The position numbers and the translations under genes were made by a program. Positions 18,091 to 27,090 of a stretch of DNA of 64,000 nt are shown here, piece by piece. Position 1 is the first letter of the stretch. Each line of letters starts with the position of its first letter. Below the pieces are notes generated by a model. The model was not told where the DNA came from, did not search any database, and saw nothing but the letters and a program-made list of their open reading frames with translations. This DNA is from Serratia ficaria (lineage in GTDB: Bacteria > Pseudomonadota > Gammaproteobacteria > Enterobacterales > Enterobacteriaceae): assembly GCF_900187015.1 (NCBI RefSeq), contig NZ_LT906479.1, positions 2,418,001 through 2,482,000 on the forward strand, given 5' to 3'.

Positions 18091-19074
18091 ATGTCGACCA
18101 TGACGACCAATTCCGTGAAGAACCGCGGCGGCCTGGGGCTGGCGCGCATCTGGGACAGCTACGGCATGCTGGTGGTGTTCGCGGTGCTGTTTATCGCCTG
18201 CGTGCTGCTGGTGCCCAATTTCGGCAGCTTCATCAACATGAAAGGGCTGGGGCTGGCGATCTCGATGTCCGGCATGGTGGCCTGCGGCATGCTGTTCTGC
18301 CTGGCCTCCGGCGACTTCGACCTGTCGGTCGCTTCGGTGATCGCCTGCGCCGGGGTCACCACCGCGGTGGTGATCAACCTGACCGAAAGCCTGTGGATCG
18401 GCGTCGCCGCCGGTTTGCTGCTCGGCGTGGCGTCCGGACTGATCAACGGCTTCGTCATCGCGCGCCTGAAGATCAACGCGCTGATCACCACCCTGGCCAC
18501 CATGCAAATTTTCCGCGGGCTGGCTTATATCATCTCCGACGGCAAGGCGGTCGGCATCGAAGATGAGCGTTTCTTCACCCTCGGCTACGCCAACTGGCTG
18601 GGCCTGCCGGCGCCGATCTGGATCACCGTCGCCTGCCTGATCCTGTTCGGTTTTCTGCTGAACAAGACCACCTTCGGCCGCAATACGCTGGCGATCGGCG
18701 GCAACGAAGAGGCGGCGCGGCTGGCCGGCGTGCCGGTGGTGCGCACCAAGATTGTGATCTTCGTGCTGTCCGGGCTGGTATCGGCCGCCGCCGGCATCAT
18801 TTTGGCTTCGCGCATGACCAGCGGCCAGCCGATGACCTCGATCGGCTATGAGCTGATCGTCATCTCCGCCTGCGTGCTGGGTGGGGTGTCGCTGAAAGGC
18901 GGCATCGGCAAGATCTCGTATGTGATCGCCGGCATCCTGATCCTCGGCACGGTGGAAAACGCCATGAACCTGCTGAATATCTCGCCGTTCTCGCAGTACG
19001 TGGTGCGCGGGGTGATCCTGCTGGCGGCGGTGATCTTCGACCGCTACAAACAGAAAGCCAAGCGAGCGGCCTAG
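18091..19074 (+). CDS. araH: L-arabinose ABC transporter, permease
   Basis: AraH forms the membrane channel. It is nearly identical to E. coli AraH over long blocks (GLAISMSGMVACGMLFCLAS, IGGNEEAARLAGVPVVRTK), with about ten hydrophobic segments. I chose the ATG at 18091 (after AAGGAG, six-base spacing; 327 residues, E. coli 328) rather than an in-frame GTG at 18076 that overlaps the araG stop. It is the last gene of araFGH and ends with QKAKRAA. Confidence 0.97.
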   Translation: MSTMTTNSVKNRGGLGLARIWDSYGMLVVFAVLFIACVLLVPNFGSFINMKGLGLAISMSGMVACGMLFCLASGDFDLSVASVIACAGVTTAVVINLTESLWIGVAAGLLLGVASGLINGFVIARLKINALITTLATMQIFRGLAYIISDGKAVGIEDERFFTLGYANWLGLPAPIWITVACLILFGFLLNKTTFGRNTLAIGGNEEAARLAGVPVVRTKIVIFVLSGLVSAAAGIILASRMTSGQPMTSIGYELIVISACVLGGVSLKGGIGKISYVIAGILILGTVENAMNLLNISPFSQYVVRGVILLAAVIFDRYKQKAKRAA

Positions 19075-19230
19075 GCAAAGCGTCTGGCGGCTCACAGTTC
19101 CGCCATCGGCCCGCGCAGTAATCCGCCGGGCCGATACACTGGTTGATACCCGCCGCCTTGCCGGCGCCGGGGCCGCAACGTGACATCCACCGGCCATAGG
19201 GTCGTTACGCAAGCCACTTGAGGAGGACCG

Positions 19231-20145
19231 ATGTACCATCGCATGGCTCAGGAACCGCAGCCCAACCCGCTGCTGCCGGGATACACCTTCAACGCCTATC
19301 TGGTGGCCGGACTGACGCCGATCGTGGCCGACGGCCCGCTGGATTTCTTTATCGACCGTCCCGGCGGCATGAAGGGCTATATCCTCAATTTGACCATCAA
19401 GGGCCAGGGCAAGGTGTTCGACGGCGAAGACACCCTGTACTGCAACCCGGGCGATCTGCTGCTGTTCCCGCCCAAGGCGGCGCATTATTACGGCCGTTCG
19501 CCGGACAGCGACTGTTGGTATCACCGCTGGGTCTATTTCCGCCCGCGCGCCTACTGGGCCGATTGGCTGGAGTGGCACAGCAAGGCGCATCAGGTGGGGC
19601 GGCTGACGCTGCCGAACAGCAACCTGCTGCTGGAATTCGACCGGCTGTTCGCCAATATCGAACACACCCAGCGTTCCGGCCGCCGCTTCGCCGAAGAGCT
19701 GGGAATGAACCTGCTGGAGCGGCTGCTGCTGCGGGCGATGGAGGAGGATCCGCTCAGCCCGCAGAAGATCATGGATCCGCGCGTGATTGAAGCCTGCCAG
19801 TTCATTACCGGCAACCTGGCCGGCGAGCTGCGCATCGACGAAGTCGCGCGCCACGTCTGCCTGTCGCCGTCGCGGCTGGCGCATTTATTCCGCGAACAGG
19901 TGGGCATCAATATCCTGCGCTGGCGCGAGGACCAGCGGGTGATCCGCGCCAAGCTGCTGCTGCAGACCACTCAGGAATCGATCGCCACCATCGGCCGGGT
20001 GGTGGGGTATGACGACCAGCTCTATTTCTCGCGGGTGTTCCGCAAACGGGTGGGCGTCAGCCCAAGCGATTTCCGGCGCCGCAGCCTGGAGATCAACTAC
20101 CCGGCGAAAAATCAGCGCGAACCGGCGCGCGCCGCCTCGAATTAA
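19231..20145 (+). CDS. araC: Arabinose operon regulator AraC
   Basis: AraC activates or represses the ara promoters according to L-arabinose. The N-terminal arm and cupin (about residues 15-170) keep [19 protein letters not shown] and the ligand-pocket blocks [13 protein letters not shown] and [11 protein letters not shown]. The C-terminal AraC-type DNA-binding domain (about 205-290) has the helix-turn-helix [21 protein letters not shown] and the signature [19 protein letters not shown]. The 304 residues exceed E. coli AraC (292) by a short tail. The ATG at 19231 follows GAGGAGG. It lies behind araH instead of divergent from araB. Confidence 0.96.
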   Translation: MYHRMAQEPQPNPLLPGYTFNAYLVAGLTPIVADGPLDFFIDRPGGMKGYILNLTIKGQGKVFDGEDTLYCNPGDLLLFPPKAAHYYGRSPDSDCWYHRWVYFRPRAYWADWLEWHSKAHQVGRLTLPNSNLLLEFDRLFANIEHTQRSGRRFAEELGMNLLERLLLRAMEEDPLSPQKIMDPRVIEACQFITGNLAGELRIDEVARHVCLSPSRLAHLFREQVGINILRWREDQRVIRAKLLLQTTQESIATIGRVVGYDDQLYFSRVFRKRVGVSPSDFRRRSLEINYPAKNQREPARAASN

Positions 20146-20232
20146 CATTTAATTTACTTCTTGTTCCGTCCGGCGTCATGGTGTCAAATCGACAGGGTCT
20201 GTCTGGAGTCAGTAACCTGTAGAGGAAACACC

Positions 20233-21273
20233 ATGGCTGAGAACATTCGCGTCGGGCTGGTCGGCTACGGCTACGCCGGCAAAACCTTTCATGCGCCGTT
20301 GATCGCCGGCACCCCGGGCCTGGCGTTGGCGGCGGTTGCCAGCAGCGATGCCGGAAAAGTGCACGCCGACTGGCCGTCGATGCCGGTGGTCGGCGAGGCG
20401 CAGGCGCTGTTCGACGACCCCTCGATCGATTTGATCGTCATTCCCACCCCCAACGACACCCACTATCCGCTGGCGCAACAGGCGCTGGCCGCCGGCAAGC
20501 ACGTGGTGGTGGACAAACCCTTTACCCTGACCCTGTCACAGGCGCAGGCCCTGCGGCAGCAGGCGCAACAGAGCGGTCTGCTGCTTTCGGTGTTTCACAA
20601 CCGCCGCTGGGACAGCGATTTTCTGACCCTCAAGGCGCTGCTGAAGGACGGTTCCCTGGGCGAAGTGGTTTACTTCGAATCCCACTTTGACCGTTTCCGG
20701 CCAGAAGTGCGCCAGCGCTGGCGCGAACAGGGCGGCGCCGGCAGCGGCATCTGGTACGATCTGGGGCCGCACCTGCTCGATCAGGCGCTGCAGCTGTTCG
20801 GCAAGCCCGACCGGCTGCTGGTCGATCTGGGCGAGCTGCGGCCCGACGCCCGGGCGGCGGATTACTTCCATGCGCTGCTCAACTACGGCCAGCGTCGGGT
20901 GGTGCTGCACGCCACGATGTTGGCGGCGGCGGAAAGCGCCCGCTATATTGTGCACGGCACCCGCGGCAGCTATATCAAATTCGGGCTGGATCCGCAGGAG
21001 GACCGGCTGAAGGCCGGCGAACGCTTGCCGCAGGCCGACTGGGGGTACGATATGCGCGACGGCGTGGTGACGCTGTCACGTGGTGACCTGCTGGCCGAGC
21101 AGCCGCTGCTGAACGTTCCCGGCAATTACCCGGCCTATTACGCCGCCATCCGCGACGCCATCACCGGCGCGGGAGATAATCCGGTGCCGGCCGCCGAGGC
21201 CATCGCGGTGATGGAACTGATCGAACTGGGCATCGAATCGGCCCGCCGGCAGCAGGCGCTGCCGGTGGCCTGA
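20233..21273 (+). CDS. ydgJ: Gfo/Idh/MocA-family oxidoreductase YdgJ
   Basis: A 346-residue NAD(P)-dependent dehydrogenase, the same length as E. coli YdgJ. The Rossmann start IRVGLVGYGYAGKTFHAP, the nucleotide-contact block VIPTPNDTHY and the catalytic-lysine motif VVDKPFTLT are visible, and the second domain ends NYPAYYAAIRDAITGAGDNP. Physiological substrate is unknown. The ATG at 20233 follows GAGGAAA; a longer frame from 20161 is less likely. Synteny with add is as in E. coli. The coding sequence contains a perfect matS site. Confidence 0.93.
   Translation: MAENIRVGLVGYGYAGKTFHAPLIAGTPGLALAAVASSDAGKVHADWPSMPVVGEAQALFDDPSIDLIVIPTPNDTHYPLAQQALAAGKHVVVDKPFTLTLSQAQALRQQAQQSGLLLSVFHNRRWDSDFLTLKALLKDGSLGEVVYFESHFDRFRPEVRQRWREQGGAGSGIWYDLGPHLLDQALQLFGKPDRLLVDLGELRPDARAADYFHALLNYGQRRVVLHATMLAAAESARYIVHGTRGSYIKFGLDPQEDRLKAGERLPQADWGYDMRDGVVTLSRGDLLAEQPLLNVPGNYPAYYAAIRDAITGAGDNPVPAAEAIAVMELIELGIESARRQQALPVA
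21067..21079. other. matS site (MatP-binding, Ter macrodomain)
   Basis: GTGACGCTGTCAC matches the E. coli matS consensus GTGACRNYGTCAC at every position. It lies inside ydgJ, about 25 kb from tus. MatP bound to such sites condenses the terminus macrodomain, so its presence fits the terminus location inferred from Tus/Ter and gene order. Confidence 0.75.
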
Positions 21274-21291
21274 GCATGGCCCTCCGTTGTC

Positions 21292-21320
21292 GGCCCGGCG
21301 CTGCGCCGGGCCTTTTTATC
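21292..21320 (+). terminator. Rho-independent terminator of ydgJ
   Basis: GGCCCGGCGC and GCGCCGGGCC form a long GC stem followed by TTTTTAT, 18 bases past the ydgJ stop. Confidence 0.85.
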
Positions 21321-21344
21321 GTTTAATGCAAGGAAATCCGCTTA

Positions 21345-22349
21345 ATGTCCTGGTTGCAGCGTCTGCGTATTGATAAATTTTTGCTGGTTTTGATTCTGGT
21401 GGTGGCGGTCGCGTCGGTATTCCCCTGCGAAGGGATATGGAAAACCTTTTTTGAGCGTCTGACCACCGCCGCCATTGCGTTGCTGTTCTTTATGCACGGC
21501 GCCAAGCTGTCGCGCGAGGCGATCATCGCCGGCATGAGCCACTGGAAGCTGCACCTGGTGGTGTTTCTCAGCACCTTTGCGCTGTTCCCGCTGCTGGGGC
21601 TGGCGATGAACCTGATGGTGCCGGGCCTGATGACGCCGACGGTTTACCTCGGCTTCCTCTACCTGTGCGCGCTGCCGGCGACGGTGCAGTCGGCCATCGC
21701 CTTTACCTCGGCGGCGGGCGGCAACGTGGCGGCGGCGATCTGCAGCGCCTCGGCCTCCAGCATTCTCGGCGTGTTCCTGTCGCCGTTGCTGGTGGGCGCG
21801 CTGATGCATACCCAGGGCGGCAACACCGACGTGCTGCACGCCATCGGTTCGATAGTTCTGCAGCTGATGGTGCCGTTCGTCATCGGCCATCTGGCGCGGC
21901 CGCTGATCGGCAAATGGGTCGATCGCCACCGCAAGCTGATCAATCTCACTGACCGGTCATCGATACTGCTGGTGGTGTATACCGCCTTCAGCGCGGCGGT
22001 GGTGGAAGGCATTTGGCAGCGGATCGACGGCTGGTCGCTGCTGACCATTCTGGTGATGTCGCTGGTGCTGCTGACGGTGGTATTGATCATCAACACCTAC
22101 ACCGCGCGCTGGCTGGGCTTCGATACCGCCGACGAGATCACCATCGTGTTTTGCGGCTCCAAAAAGAGCCTGGCGAACGGCATTCCGATGGCCAACGTGC
22201 TGTTCCCGGCCGCGGCGGTGGGGGCGATGGTGCTGCCGCTGATGATTTTCCATCAGGTGCAGCTGATGGTGTGCGCGGTGCTGGCGCAGCGCTATGCGCG
22301 TAAAACCGCCAAACAGCGGGCGGAAGCGGAAGCGCTGACGGCGAAATGA
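21345..22349 (+). CDS. yfeH: Bile acid:sodium symporter family protein (YfeH-like)
   Basis: This 334-residue inner-membrane protein belongs to the SBF-like (BASS) family and is close to E. coli YfeH. About ten hydrophobic helices are evident; conserved polar blocks in the membrane include CALPATVQSAIAFTSAAGG and FCGSKKSLANGIPMANV, the latter typical of the crossover region of this fold. Substrate is unknown. The ATG at 21345 follows AAGGAAA. It lies between ydgJ and add, whereas yfeH is elsewhere in E. coli, so the symbol rests on sequence only. Confidence 0.8.
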   Translation: MSWLQRLRIDKFLLVLILVVAVASVFPCEGIWKTFFERLTTAAIALLFFMHGAKLSREAIIAGMSHWKLHLVVFLSTFALFPLLGLAMNLMVPGLMTPTVYLGFLYLCALPATVQSAIAFTSAAGGNVAAAICSASASSILGVFLSPLLVGALMHTQGGNTDVLHAIGSIVLQLMVPFVIGHLARPLIGKWVDRHRKLINLTDRSSILLVVYTAFSAAVVEGIWQRIDGWSLLTILVMSLVLLTVVLIINTYTARWLGFDTADEITIVFCGSKKSLANGIPMANVLFPAAAVGAMVLPLMIFHQVQLMVCAVLAQRYARKTAKQRAEAEALTAK

Positions 22350-22352
22350 AAC

Positions 22353-22375
22353 ATGGGCGCGATTTTCGCGCCCAT
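22353..22375. terminator. Bidirectional stem-loop between yfeH and add
   Basis: ATGGGCGCGA and TCGCGCCCAT form a 10-base stem with a TTT loop in the 31 bases between the convergent stop codons; it can end both transcripts, though without long U-runs. Confidence 0.6.
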
Positions 22376-22380
22376 TGCCA

Positions 22381-23379
22381 TCAGGCTTGCACTTTGTCGC
22401 GCAGGGCCTGCTTTTCCCGCTCGCTGAGGAACGCCATTTTCAGGCCGTTTTCCTGCGCGGTGCGGATCTCCGCCGGCGTCAGCCCGGCCTGCGGCGCGGC
22501 GACGAGGTATTCGTGTTCGATCTCGATGCCCTGAACCGCCGGATCGTCGGTGTTGATCGACGCCAGCACGCCATGGCGCAGGAACTGGGCCAACGGGTGC
22601 TGCGCCAGCGACGGCACGGTGCTGGTTTGAATGTTGGACGTCAGGCAGGATTCGATGCCGATCGCGTGCTCCGCCAGGAAATCCATCAACGCCGGATCTT
22701 CGATGGCCTTCACTCCGTGGCCGATACGCTCGGCGCCCAGCTCGCGGATCGCCTGCCAGATGCTCTCCGGGCCGGCGGCTTCGCCGGCATGCACCGTGAT
22801 GCGCAGGCCGGCGTCGCGCGCGCGGTTGAAGTGGCTGAGGAACAGGCTGCCGGGAAAGCCGAGCTCATCGCCCGCCAGATCCAGCGCGGTAATGCCGTCG
22901 CGGTGCGCCAGCAGGCCCTCCAGCTCCTGCAGGCAGGCGGCCTCGCCGAAGGTGCGGCTCATGATGCCAATCAGACGAATATCGATGCCGCGGTCGCGGC
23001 TGCCGGAACGAACGCCGTCGATCACCGCTTCTACCACGCCGGCCACCGGCAGCCGGTGTTTCATCGCCATGTAGTACGGCGAGAAACGCAGCTCGGCGTA
23101 GTGCAGGCCGGCGTTGGCGGCATCTTCGACGTTTTCGTAGGCGACGCGGCGGCAGGCCTCCAGGTCGCCCAGCACCGCCACGCCCCAGTCCAGCTTCTGC
23201 AGGAAGCTGACCAGATCCGGTTCGGCATGGGTGATCTGCACGTGCGGGCGCAGCGCCTCCAGTTCGTCCGCGGGCAGCGCGAGGTTGAACCGGCGGCCAA
23301 GGTCGAGAATGGTTTGCGCGCGGATGTTGCCGTCGAGATGGCGGTGGATATCGGTAAGCGGTAGGCGGGAGTCGATCAT
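22381..23379 (-). CDS. add: Adenosine deaminase
   Basis: Add hydrolyses adenosine and deoxyadenosine to inosine and deoxyinosine. The 332-residue protein has all active-site residues at E. coli positions: zinc ligands His12 and His14 (TDIHRHLDG), His197 and catalytic Glu200 ([13 protein letters not shown]), His221 (RIGHGV) and Asp278 (SINTDDP). The ATG at 23379 gives the family N-terminus [10 protein letters not shown]; an in-frame GTG three codons upstream is less likely. It is convergent with yfeH and monocistronic in appearance. Confidence 0.97.
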   Translation of the reverse strand: MIDSRLPLTDIHRHLDGNIRAQTILDLGRRFNLALPADELEALRPHVQITHAEPDLVSFLQKLDWGVAVLGDLEACRRVAYENVEDAANAGLHYAELRFSPYYMAMKHRLPVAGVVEAVIDGVRSGSRDRGIDIRLIGIMSRTFGEAACLQELEGLLAHRDGITALDLAGDELGFPGSLFLSHFNRARDAGLRITVHAGEAAGPESIWQAIRELGAERIGHGVKAIEDPALMDFLAEHAIGIESCLTSNIQTSTVPSLAQHPLAQFLRHGVLASINTDDPAVQGIEIEHEYLVAAPQAGLTPAEIRTAQENGLKMAFLSEREKQALRDKVQA

Positions 23380-23484
23380 GATAGGCACTCGTTATTTTGT
23401 TGTAGGTAAAGTGCATATCAGTATAAAAACAAATGGATGAAAATTGCCATTTCGTTACATAAAAAAGTGATGACAATCACAAAT

Positions 23485-23504
23485 AATGCGGCGTTTGCCG
23501 CATT
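23485..23504 (-). terminator. Terminator-like stem-loop after the PTS operon
   Basis: On the minus strand AATGCGGC-AAAC-GCCGCATT is followed by ATTTGTG. It lies just past the stop of the P-loop kinase gene and probably ends the PTS operon before add. Confidence 0.6.
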
Positions 23505-23513
23505 TTCGGCCGT

Positions 23514-24104
23514 TCATTCGCATCGGCATCCTGGCCGCCGGTCGCGTTGCGTCGCATGGGCGGCGAGCCAATCGGCGAGGCCGTCGATATCCGGCGATGG
23601 CCCCTGTTCGACCAGGAACACCGGCCCCAGCGCCATCGGCGTTGCCCGCTCGGCCAGCGCACGCAGCTCCGGCAGATATTCTTCGCCGGGGTGCCCCTTG
23701 ACGCGCTGCCCCAGCCGGCTGGCGTAGCGTTCGGCGGCCAGGGCGCCGGAGACCTGATTCCACACCTCCAGCACCTGGGTGACGCCCGCTTCCCGCAGGT
23801 AGCGGCTCAGCGCTTCGCGGGGCTGGAAGCCGAACCAGGCGTCGATTACCCAGGCGCAGCCCTGCGGCCCCTGCGCCACCACCGACCAGATAGCCTGATA
23901 GGCGGCGCAGCCCAGCGCCCGGTTCTGCGCGCGGTCAATGTCACCGAGACAGGACATAAACGGCTCCTTGATGCCGTCCAGCGTCAAATAGGGCAGAGCA
24001 AAGCGCTGCGACAGGGCGCGGGCGACGGTGCTCTTGCCCGAGGCGGGCACGCCGTTGACCAAAATGACGCTCTTGCCGGCGGCGGGGGAAACGAATCGGC
24101 TCAT
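23514..24104 (-). CDS. P-loop kinase-like ATPase at the end of the PTS operon
   Basis: A 196-residue protein of the AAA_33/zeta-toxin-like small-kinase class. Walker A is GVPASGKSTVA (about residues 18-28), followed by LDGIKEPFM, which resembles the acceptor-binding segment of small-molecule kinases, and a lid-like region with several arginines (ERYASRLGQRVKGHPG). It overlaps the EIIA stop by four bases (ATGA), so translation is coupled to the PTS genes. A role in phosphorylating a pathway intermediate is inference from context. Target unknown. Confidence 0.7.
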   Translation of the reverse strand: MSRFVSPAAGKSVILVNGVPASGKSTVARALSQRFALPYLTLDGIKEPFMSCLGDIDRAQNRALGCAAYQAIWSVVAQGPQGCAWVIDAWFGFQPREALSRYLREAGVTQVLEVWNQVSGALAAERYASRLGQRVKGHPGEEYLPELRALAERATPMALGPVFLVEQGPSPDIDGLADWLAAHATQRDRRPGCRCE

Positions 24105-24538
24105 AATATCTCCACCACCTGCCGCCAGTGCGTCGCCGCCCGCAGTCTTGCCAGACGTTCCTGATTATCCAGCAGCTCGACGATGGCGCGTATCCCGTCC
24201 TGAATATGCCGGTTGCCGTCGGTCGCGCCAAACAGGATCACGATGTCGGCTTTCTCGCTGTCCTGAAAGGCAATCGGCTGTTCCAGCAATACCAGGCTGA
24301 AGCAGTTTTTGATGACGCCGCATTCGGGGCGAGCATGGGGAATAGCGATCCCTTCGTCAAAGACATAATAAGCGCCATGGTCGAGGGTATTGCCGATCAC
24401 CGCCTGATAATAAGAAGGGCGGATATAGCCTTGTTCGACCAGCGGGCGCGCCGCCAGGGCAATCACCGCCCGCCAGTCGCTTTCGCGCACCCCGACCTGA
24501 ATGGCGCCGGCCTCGACCAATAATTGTTTTATCGTCAT
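24101..24538 (-). CDS. PTS EIIA component (mannitol/fructose/ascorbate type)
   Basis: This 145-residue EIIA (PTS_EIIA_2 fold) takes phosphate from HPr for the neighbouring EIIB. The phosphorylation site is the histidine in GIAIPHARPE (residue 68), with the upstream acidic/glycine segment VFDEG typical of the family. Tandem ATG codons at 24541 and 24538 follow GAGGG; the second has better spacing. It sits nine bases after the 89-residue gene and overlaps the P-loop kinase. Confidence 0.88.
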   Translation of the reverse strand: MTIKQLLVEAGAIQVGVRESDWRAVIALAARPLVEQGYIRPSYYQAVIGNTLDHGAYYVFDEGIAIPHARPECGVIKNCFSLVLLEQPIAFQDSEKADIVILFGATDGNRHIQDGIRAIVELLDNQERLARLRAATHWRQVVEIL

Positions 24539-24547
24539 CATGTTCCC

Positions 24548-24817
24548 TCAGAGTGATTTCCTGATGATATTGCGCAGCTCATCCATTTTGACGAACAGCT
24601 CATCGATACCCTGGCGATGCGCAAGGCTCTTGGCGTAAATTTTCAGCGCGCGGTTATATGCCAGCATTAATCGTTTTTGGCATTCCCCGTCTCGCGGGTT
24701 TTGCGCCAATGTCAATTCCAACCGTTTGATCTCGTCCGCTATTTTACTGGCTTCGGCATCATATTCTGCGGCGGACGTTGCATGCCGTTCCCGCCGACGT
24801 TTGATAAATTCAAACAT
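24548..24817 (-). CDS. Small charged coiled-coil-like protein in the PTS operon, unknown function
   Basis: An 89-residue protein starting MFEFIKRRRERHATSAAEYD. The ATG at 24817 follows GGAGA. It is highly charged, with no membrane segment or signal peptide; residues about 15-55 show a heptad-like pattern (AEASKIADEIKRLELTLAQN) suggesting a helical hairpin, and the second half is also helical. I do not recognise a family. Its position between the aldolase and EIIA genes, with short spacing to EIIA, makes a role in this sugar pathway, for instance as a regulatory or assembly subunit, plausible but unproven. Confidence 0.65.
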   Translation of the reverse strand: MFEFIKRRRERHATSAAEYDAEASKIADEIKRLELTLAQNPRDGECQKRLMLAYNRALKIYAKSLAHRQGIDELFVKMDELRNIIRKSL

Positions 24818-24828
24818 GATCGTCTCCA

Positions 24829-24851
24829 GCCCCGACGGGTGCCGGGGCACC
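24829..24851 (-). other. Overlapping intercistronic stem-loops
   Basis: Two mutually exclusive short hairpins can form: GCCCCG/CGGGGC (24829-24848) and GGTGCC/GGCACC (24838-24851). They lie between the aldolase gene and the 89-residue gene and could set differential expression in the operon. Confidence 0.3.
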
Positions 24852-24893
24852 AGGGTTTATTGAATGATTGAACGTATTTGCGTTGATGATGTG

Positions 24894-25736
24894 TTATTTG
24901 AACAGGTTGATTTTTTCCGTCAGCACCTGGGTGACCGCGTCATTGGCCGGGATCAGAAATTTGCGCACGCTGTCGTTCACCTTTCCCTGTTCGAAGGTGC
25001 GTTTGCATCTGTCGACCCACTGAACGTTCATTTCCGTTCCGACGTTGACCTTCTCGATGCCGCCGGCCACCGCCCGGCGCATATCTTCATCGCTGACGCC
25101 GGTACCGCCATGCAGCACCAACGGCGTGCGGGTGGCGGCGGTGATTTCGGCCAGCCGCTGGTGCTGGATATGCGCCTTGCCGGTATACAGTCCGTGTACG
25201 GTGCCGACCGAGACCGCCAGCATGTCTACGCCGGTTTCATCGACAAAGCGCCTGGCGTCTTCCACCGTGGTGAAGCAAATATCCTCTTCCGCCACCGCCT
25301 TGCCGTCCTCGGCGCCGCCGATGGCCCCCAGTTCGGCCTCTACGGACACATTGTGCTGGCGGGCGAGGTCGATCACCCGGCGGGTGTTGGCGATATTTTC
25401 CGCCATTTCCAGGTGCGAGCCGTCGTACATCACCGAGCTGAAGCCGGCCTCGATCGCCGTTTGGATGGCGGCGATGTCCGAGCAGTGGTCAAGGTGCAGG
25501 CAGGTAGGCACCCCCTCGCTTTGCGCCAGCGAGCGCACCGCGTCAACCAGCAGCCGGTAACCCAGATACTCGGCGGTGCCGGTGGAGATTTGGATCATCA
25601 ACGGGCTGTCGGTCAGGCGCGCCGCCTTGAAAAAGGCCGGCAGCATTTCCAGGCAGTGCAGGTTAAACGAGCCGATGGCCTTGAAGTGGCGCTGTCTGGC
25701 GACCGGCAGCAGCTCATTGAAGTTATAGAGTGTCAT
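24894..25736 (-). CDS. Class II ketose-bisphosphate aldolase
   Basis: A 280-residue zinc-dependent aldolase of the Fba/GatY/KbaY group that splits a ketose-1,6-bisphosphate into DHAP and an aldehyde phosphate. The proton-transfer Asp and first zinc His are in CLHLDHCSD, further zinc ligands are His in SVGTVHGLY and His in PLVLHGGTGVSD, and the phosphate loop VNVGTEMNV is present. The ATG at 25736 follows GAGG and overlaps the EIIC stop region by 14 bases. With the PFK-like kinase upstream it completes a tagatose-like route; the substrate stereochemistry cannot be read from sequence. Confidence 0.9.
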   Translation of the reverse strand: MTLYNFNELLPVARQRHFKAIGSFNLHCLEMLPAFFKAARLTDSPLMIQISTGTAEYLGYRLLVDAVRSLAQSEGVPTCLHLDHCSDIAAIQTAIEAGFSSVMYDGSHLEMAENIANTRRVIDLARQHNVSVEAELGAIGGAEDGKAVAEEDICFTTVEDARRFVDETGVDMLAVSVGTVHGLYTGKAHIQHQRLAEITAATRTPLVLHGGTGVSDEDMRRAVAGGIEKVNVGTEMNVQWVDRCKRTFEQGKVNDSVRKFLIPANDAVTQVLTEKINLFK

Positions 25737-27090
25737 GGATTTTTTCCTCATGGTGTTGGGTTGACTTGCCGTTGACGAACCACGCGAGCAGCGTGATGAA
25801 GACGATGAACAGGGCGATGAGGCCCCAGTTGCCCTGGAAGGCGTGTCCCAGCACCAGGCCGCTGCCGATGACGTCGGAATCGCTGAAGGTCACGCCGACA
25901 AAGCCGTAGCTCTCCAGCATCGGCACCAGGATGGCCGGCAGGAAGGTGATGAACAGACCGTGCACCACGCCGCCAATCATCGCGCCGCGTCGCCCGCCGA
26001 GCGCGTTGCCGAAGATGCCTGCGGTGCCGCCGGCGAAGAAGTTGGTCAGCAGCCCCGGCAGGATCATCGCCAGGCCGAACATCGGGAAGACCAACATGCC
26101 GATGATGGAGCCGAGCGTGGTGGCCAGGAAACCGACGATCACCGCGTTGGGCGCGTAGGGGAACAGCACCGGGCAATCCAGCGCCGGCCGCGCGTCCGGG
26201 ACGATGCGCATGGCGATGCCGCGGAAGGCCGGCACCAGCTCGTTCAACAGCAGGCGCACGCCGCTGTAGAGAATGAATACCCCGGCGACGAACTGAATGG
26301 CCTGCATAAAGCTGTACATCAGGTAATTCATGCCGCCGGCGAACTGGGCGATATACTGCGGGCCTGCGGCCAGCGCGGGGATCAGATACATCGGGATCAT
26401 CACCACCGCCATCGACAGGTAAGTGTCCTGCAGGAATTTGAAATTATCGGGCAGCTCCAGATCTTCCGTCGAGCGGGAGCCTTTGCCCACCACCTTGGCG
26501 ACGGCGGCCTGCACCAGATAACCGAGCGTGCAAAAATGCCCCAGCGCCACCTCGTCGGAACCGGTGATCTTGCGCACCACCGGCTGCGCCAATGCCGGCA
26601 TCAACACCGCCATCACGCCGCCGAAAACGCCGCCGGTGAGGATCAACGGCATGCCGGTCAGCCCGGCTTTATAGCCGATCACCGCGCCGATGGTAGCCAT
26701 CCACAGCAGCGCCTGGCCGGTCAGGAAGATGTATTTGAACGGCGTCAGACGAGCGACGATGATATTGACCGCGAAGATGGTCATCAGCGTGAGAGCGACC
26801 TCGGAGCCCAGCTCGCGGTTGGCCAGGCCGGCGATGGCGGCGACGTCGGTGATGTAGCCGGTCATGCCGAAACCCTGGGTGAAAATGCTGTTCAGATAGC
26901 TCAGCGCGCTGACGATGATATTGATGCCGGCCATCATGATCAGAAAGCCGAGCAGCGTTTTGAAGGTGCCTTCGGCCACTTTGCCGGGGGATTTTTTCTG
27001 CAGCAGCAGCCCCAGCATGGCGATGAAAGCGATCAGGATCGACGCCTGGCCGAGCAGATCGCGGACGATAAAATCAATCAGGCTATTCAT
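25723..27090 (-). CDS. PTS EIIC permease, ascorbate (UlaA/SgaT) type
   Basis: A 455-residue polytopic membrane protein of the UlaA-like EIIC family that forms the sugar channel of the phosphotransferase system. It starts MNSLIDFIVRDLLGQASILIAFIA, has about eleven hydrophobic helices and contains the family blocks ALLWMATIGAVIGY, FFAGGTAGIFGNALGGRRGA and FTLGYLVQ-like HFCTLGYLVQAAVAK. EIIB (eight-base overlap) and EIIA genes accompany it as separate proteins. The accompanying kinase and aldolase argue against L-ascorbate, whose route uses UlaDEFG. Confidence 0.88.
   Translation of the reverse strand: MNSLIDFIVRDLLGQASILIAFIAMLGLLLQKKSPGKVAEGTFKTLLGFLIMMAGINIIVSALSYLNSIFTQGFGMTGYITDVAAIAGLANRELGSEVALTLMTIFAVNIIVARLTPFKYIFLTGQALLWMATIGAVIGYKAGLTGMPLILTGGVFGGVMAVLMPALAQPVVRKITGSDEVALGHFCTLGYLVQAAVAKVVGKGSRSTEDLELPDNFKFLQDTYLSMAVVMIPMYLIPALAAGPQYIAQFAGGMNYLMYSFMQAIQFVAGVFILYSGVRLLLNELVPAFRGIAMRIVPDARPALDCPVLFPYAPNAVIVGFLATTLGSIIGMLVFPMFGLAMILPGLLTNFFAGGTAGIFGNALGGRRGAMIGGVVHGLFITFLPAILVPMLESYGFVGVTFSDSDVIGSGLVLGHAFQGNWGLIALFIVFITLLAWFVNGKSTQHHEEKIHDTL

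Noticed and set aside
17863..19884. 673-codon minus-strand frame antisense to araG, araH and araC
   Set aside because: Very long, but spans three well-identified genes and is dominated by His, Gln, Arg and Asp; shadow frame.
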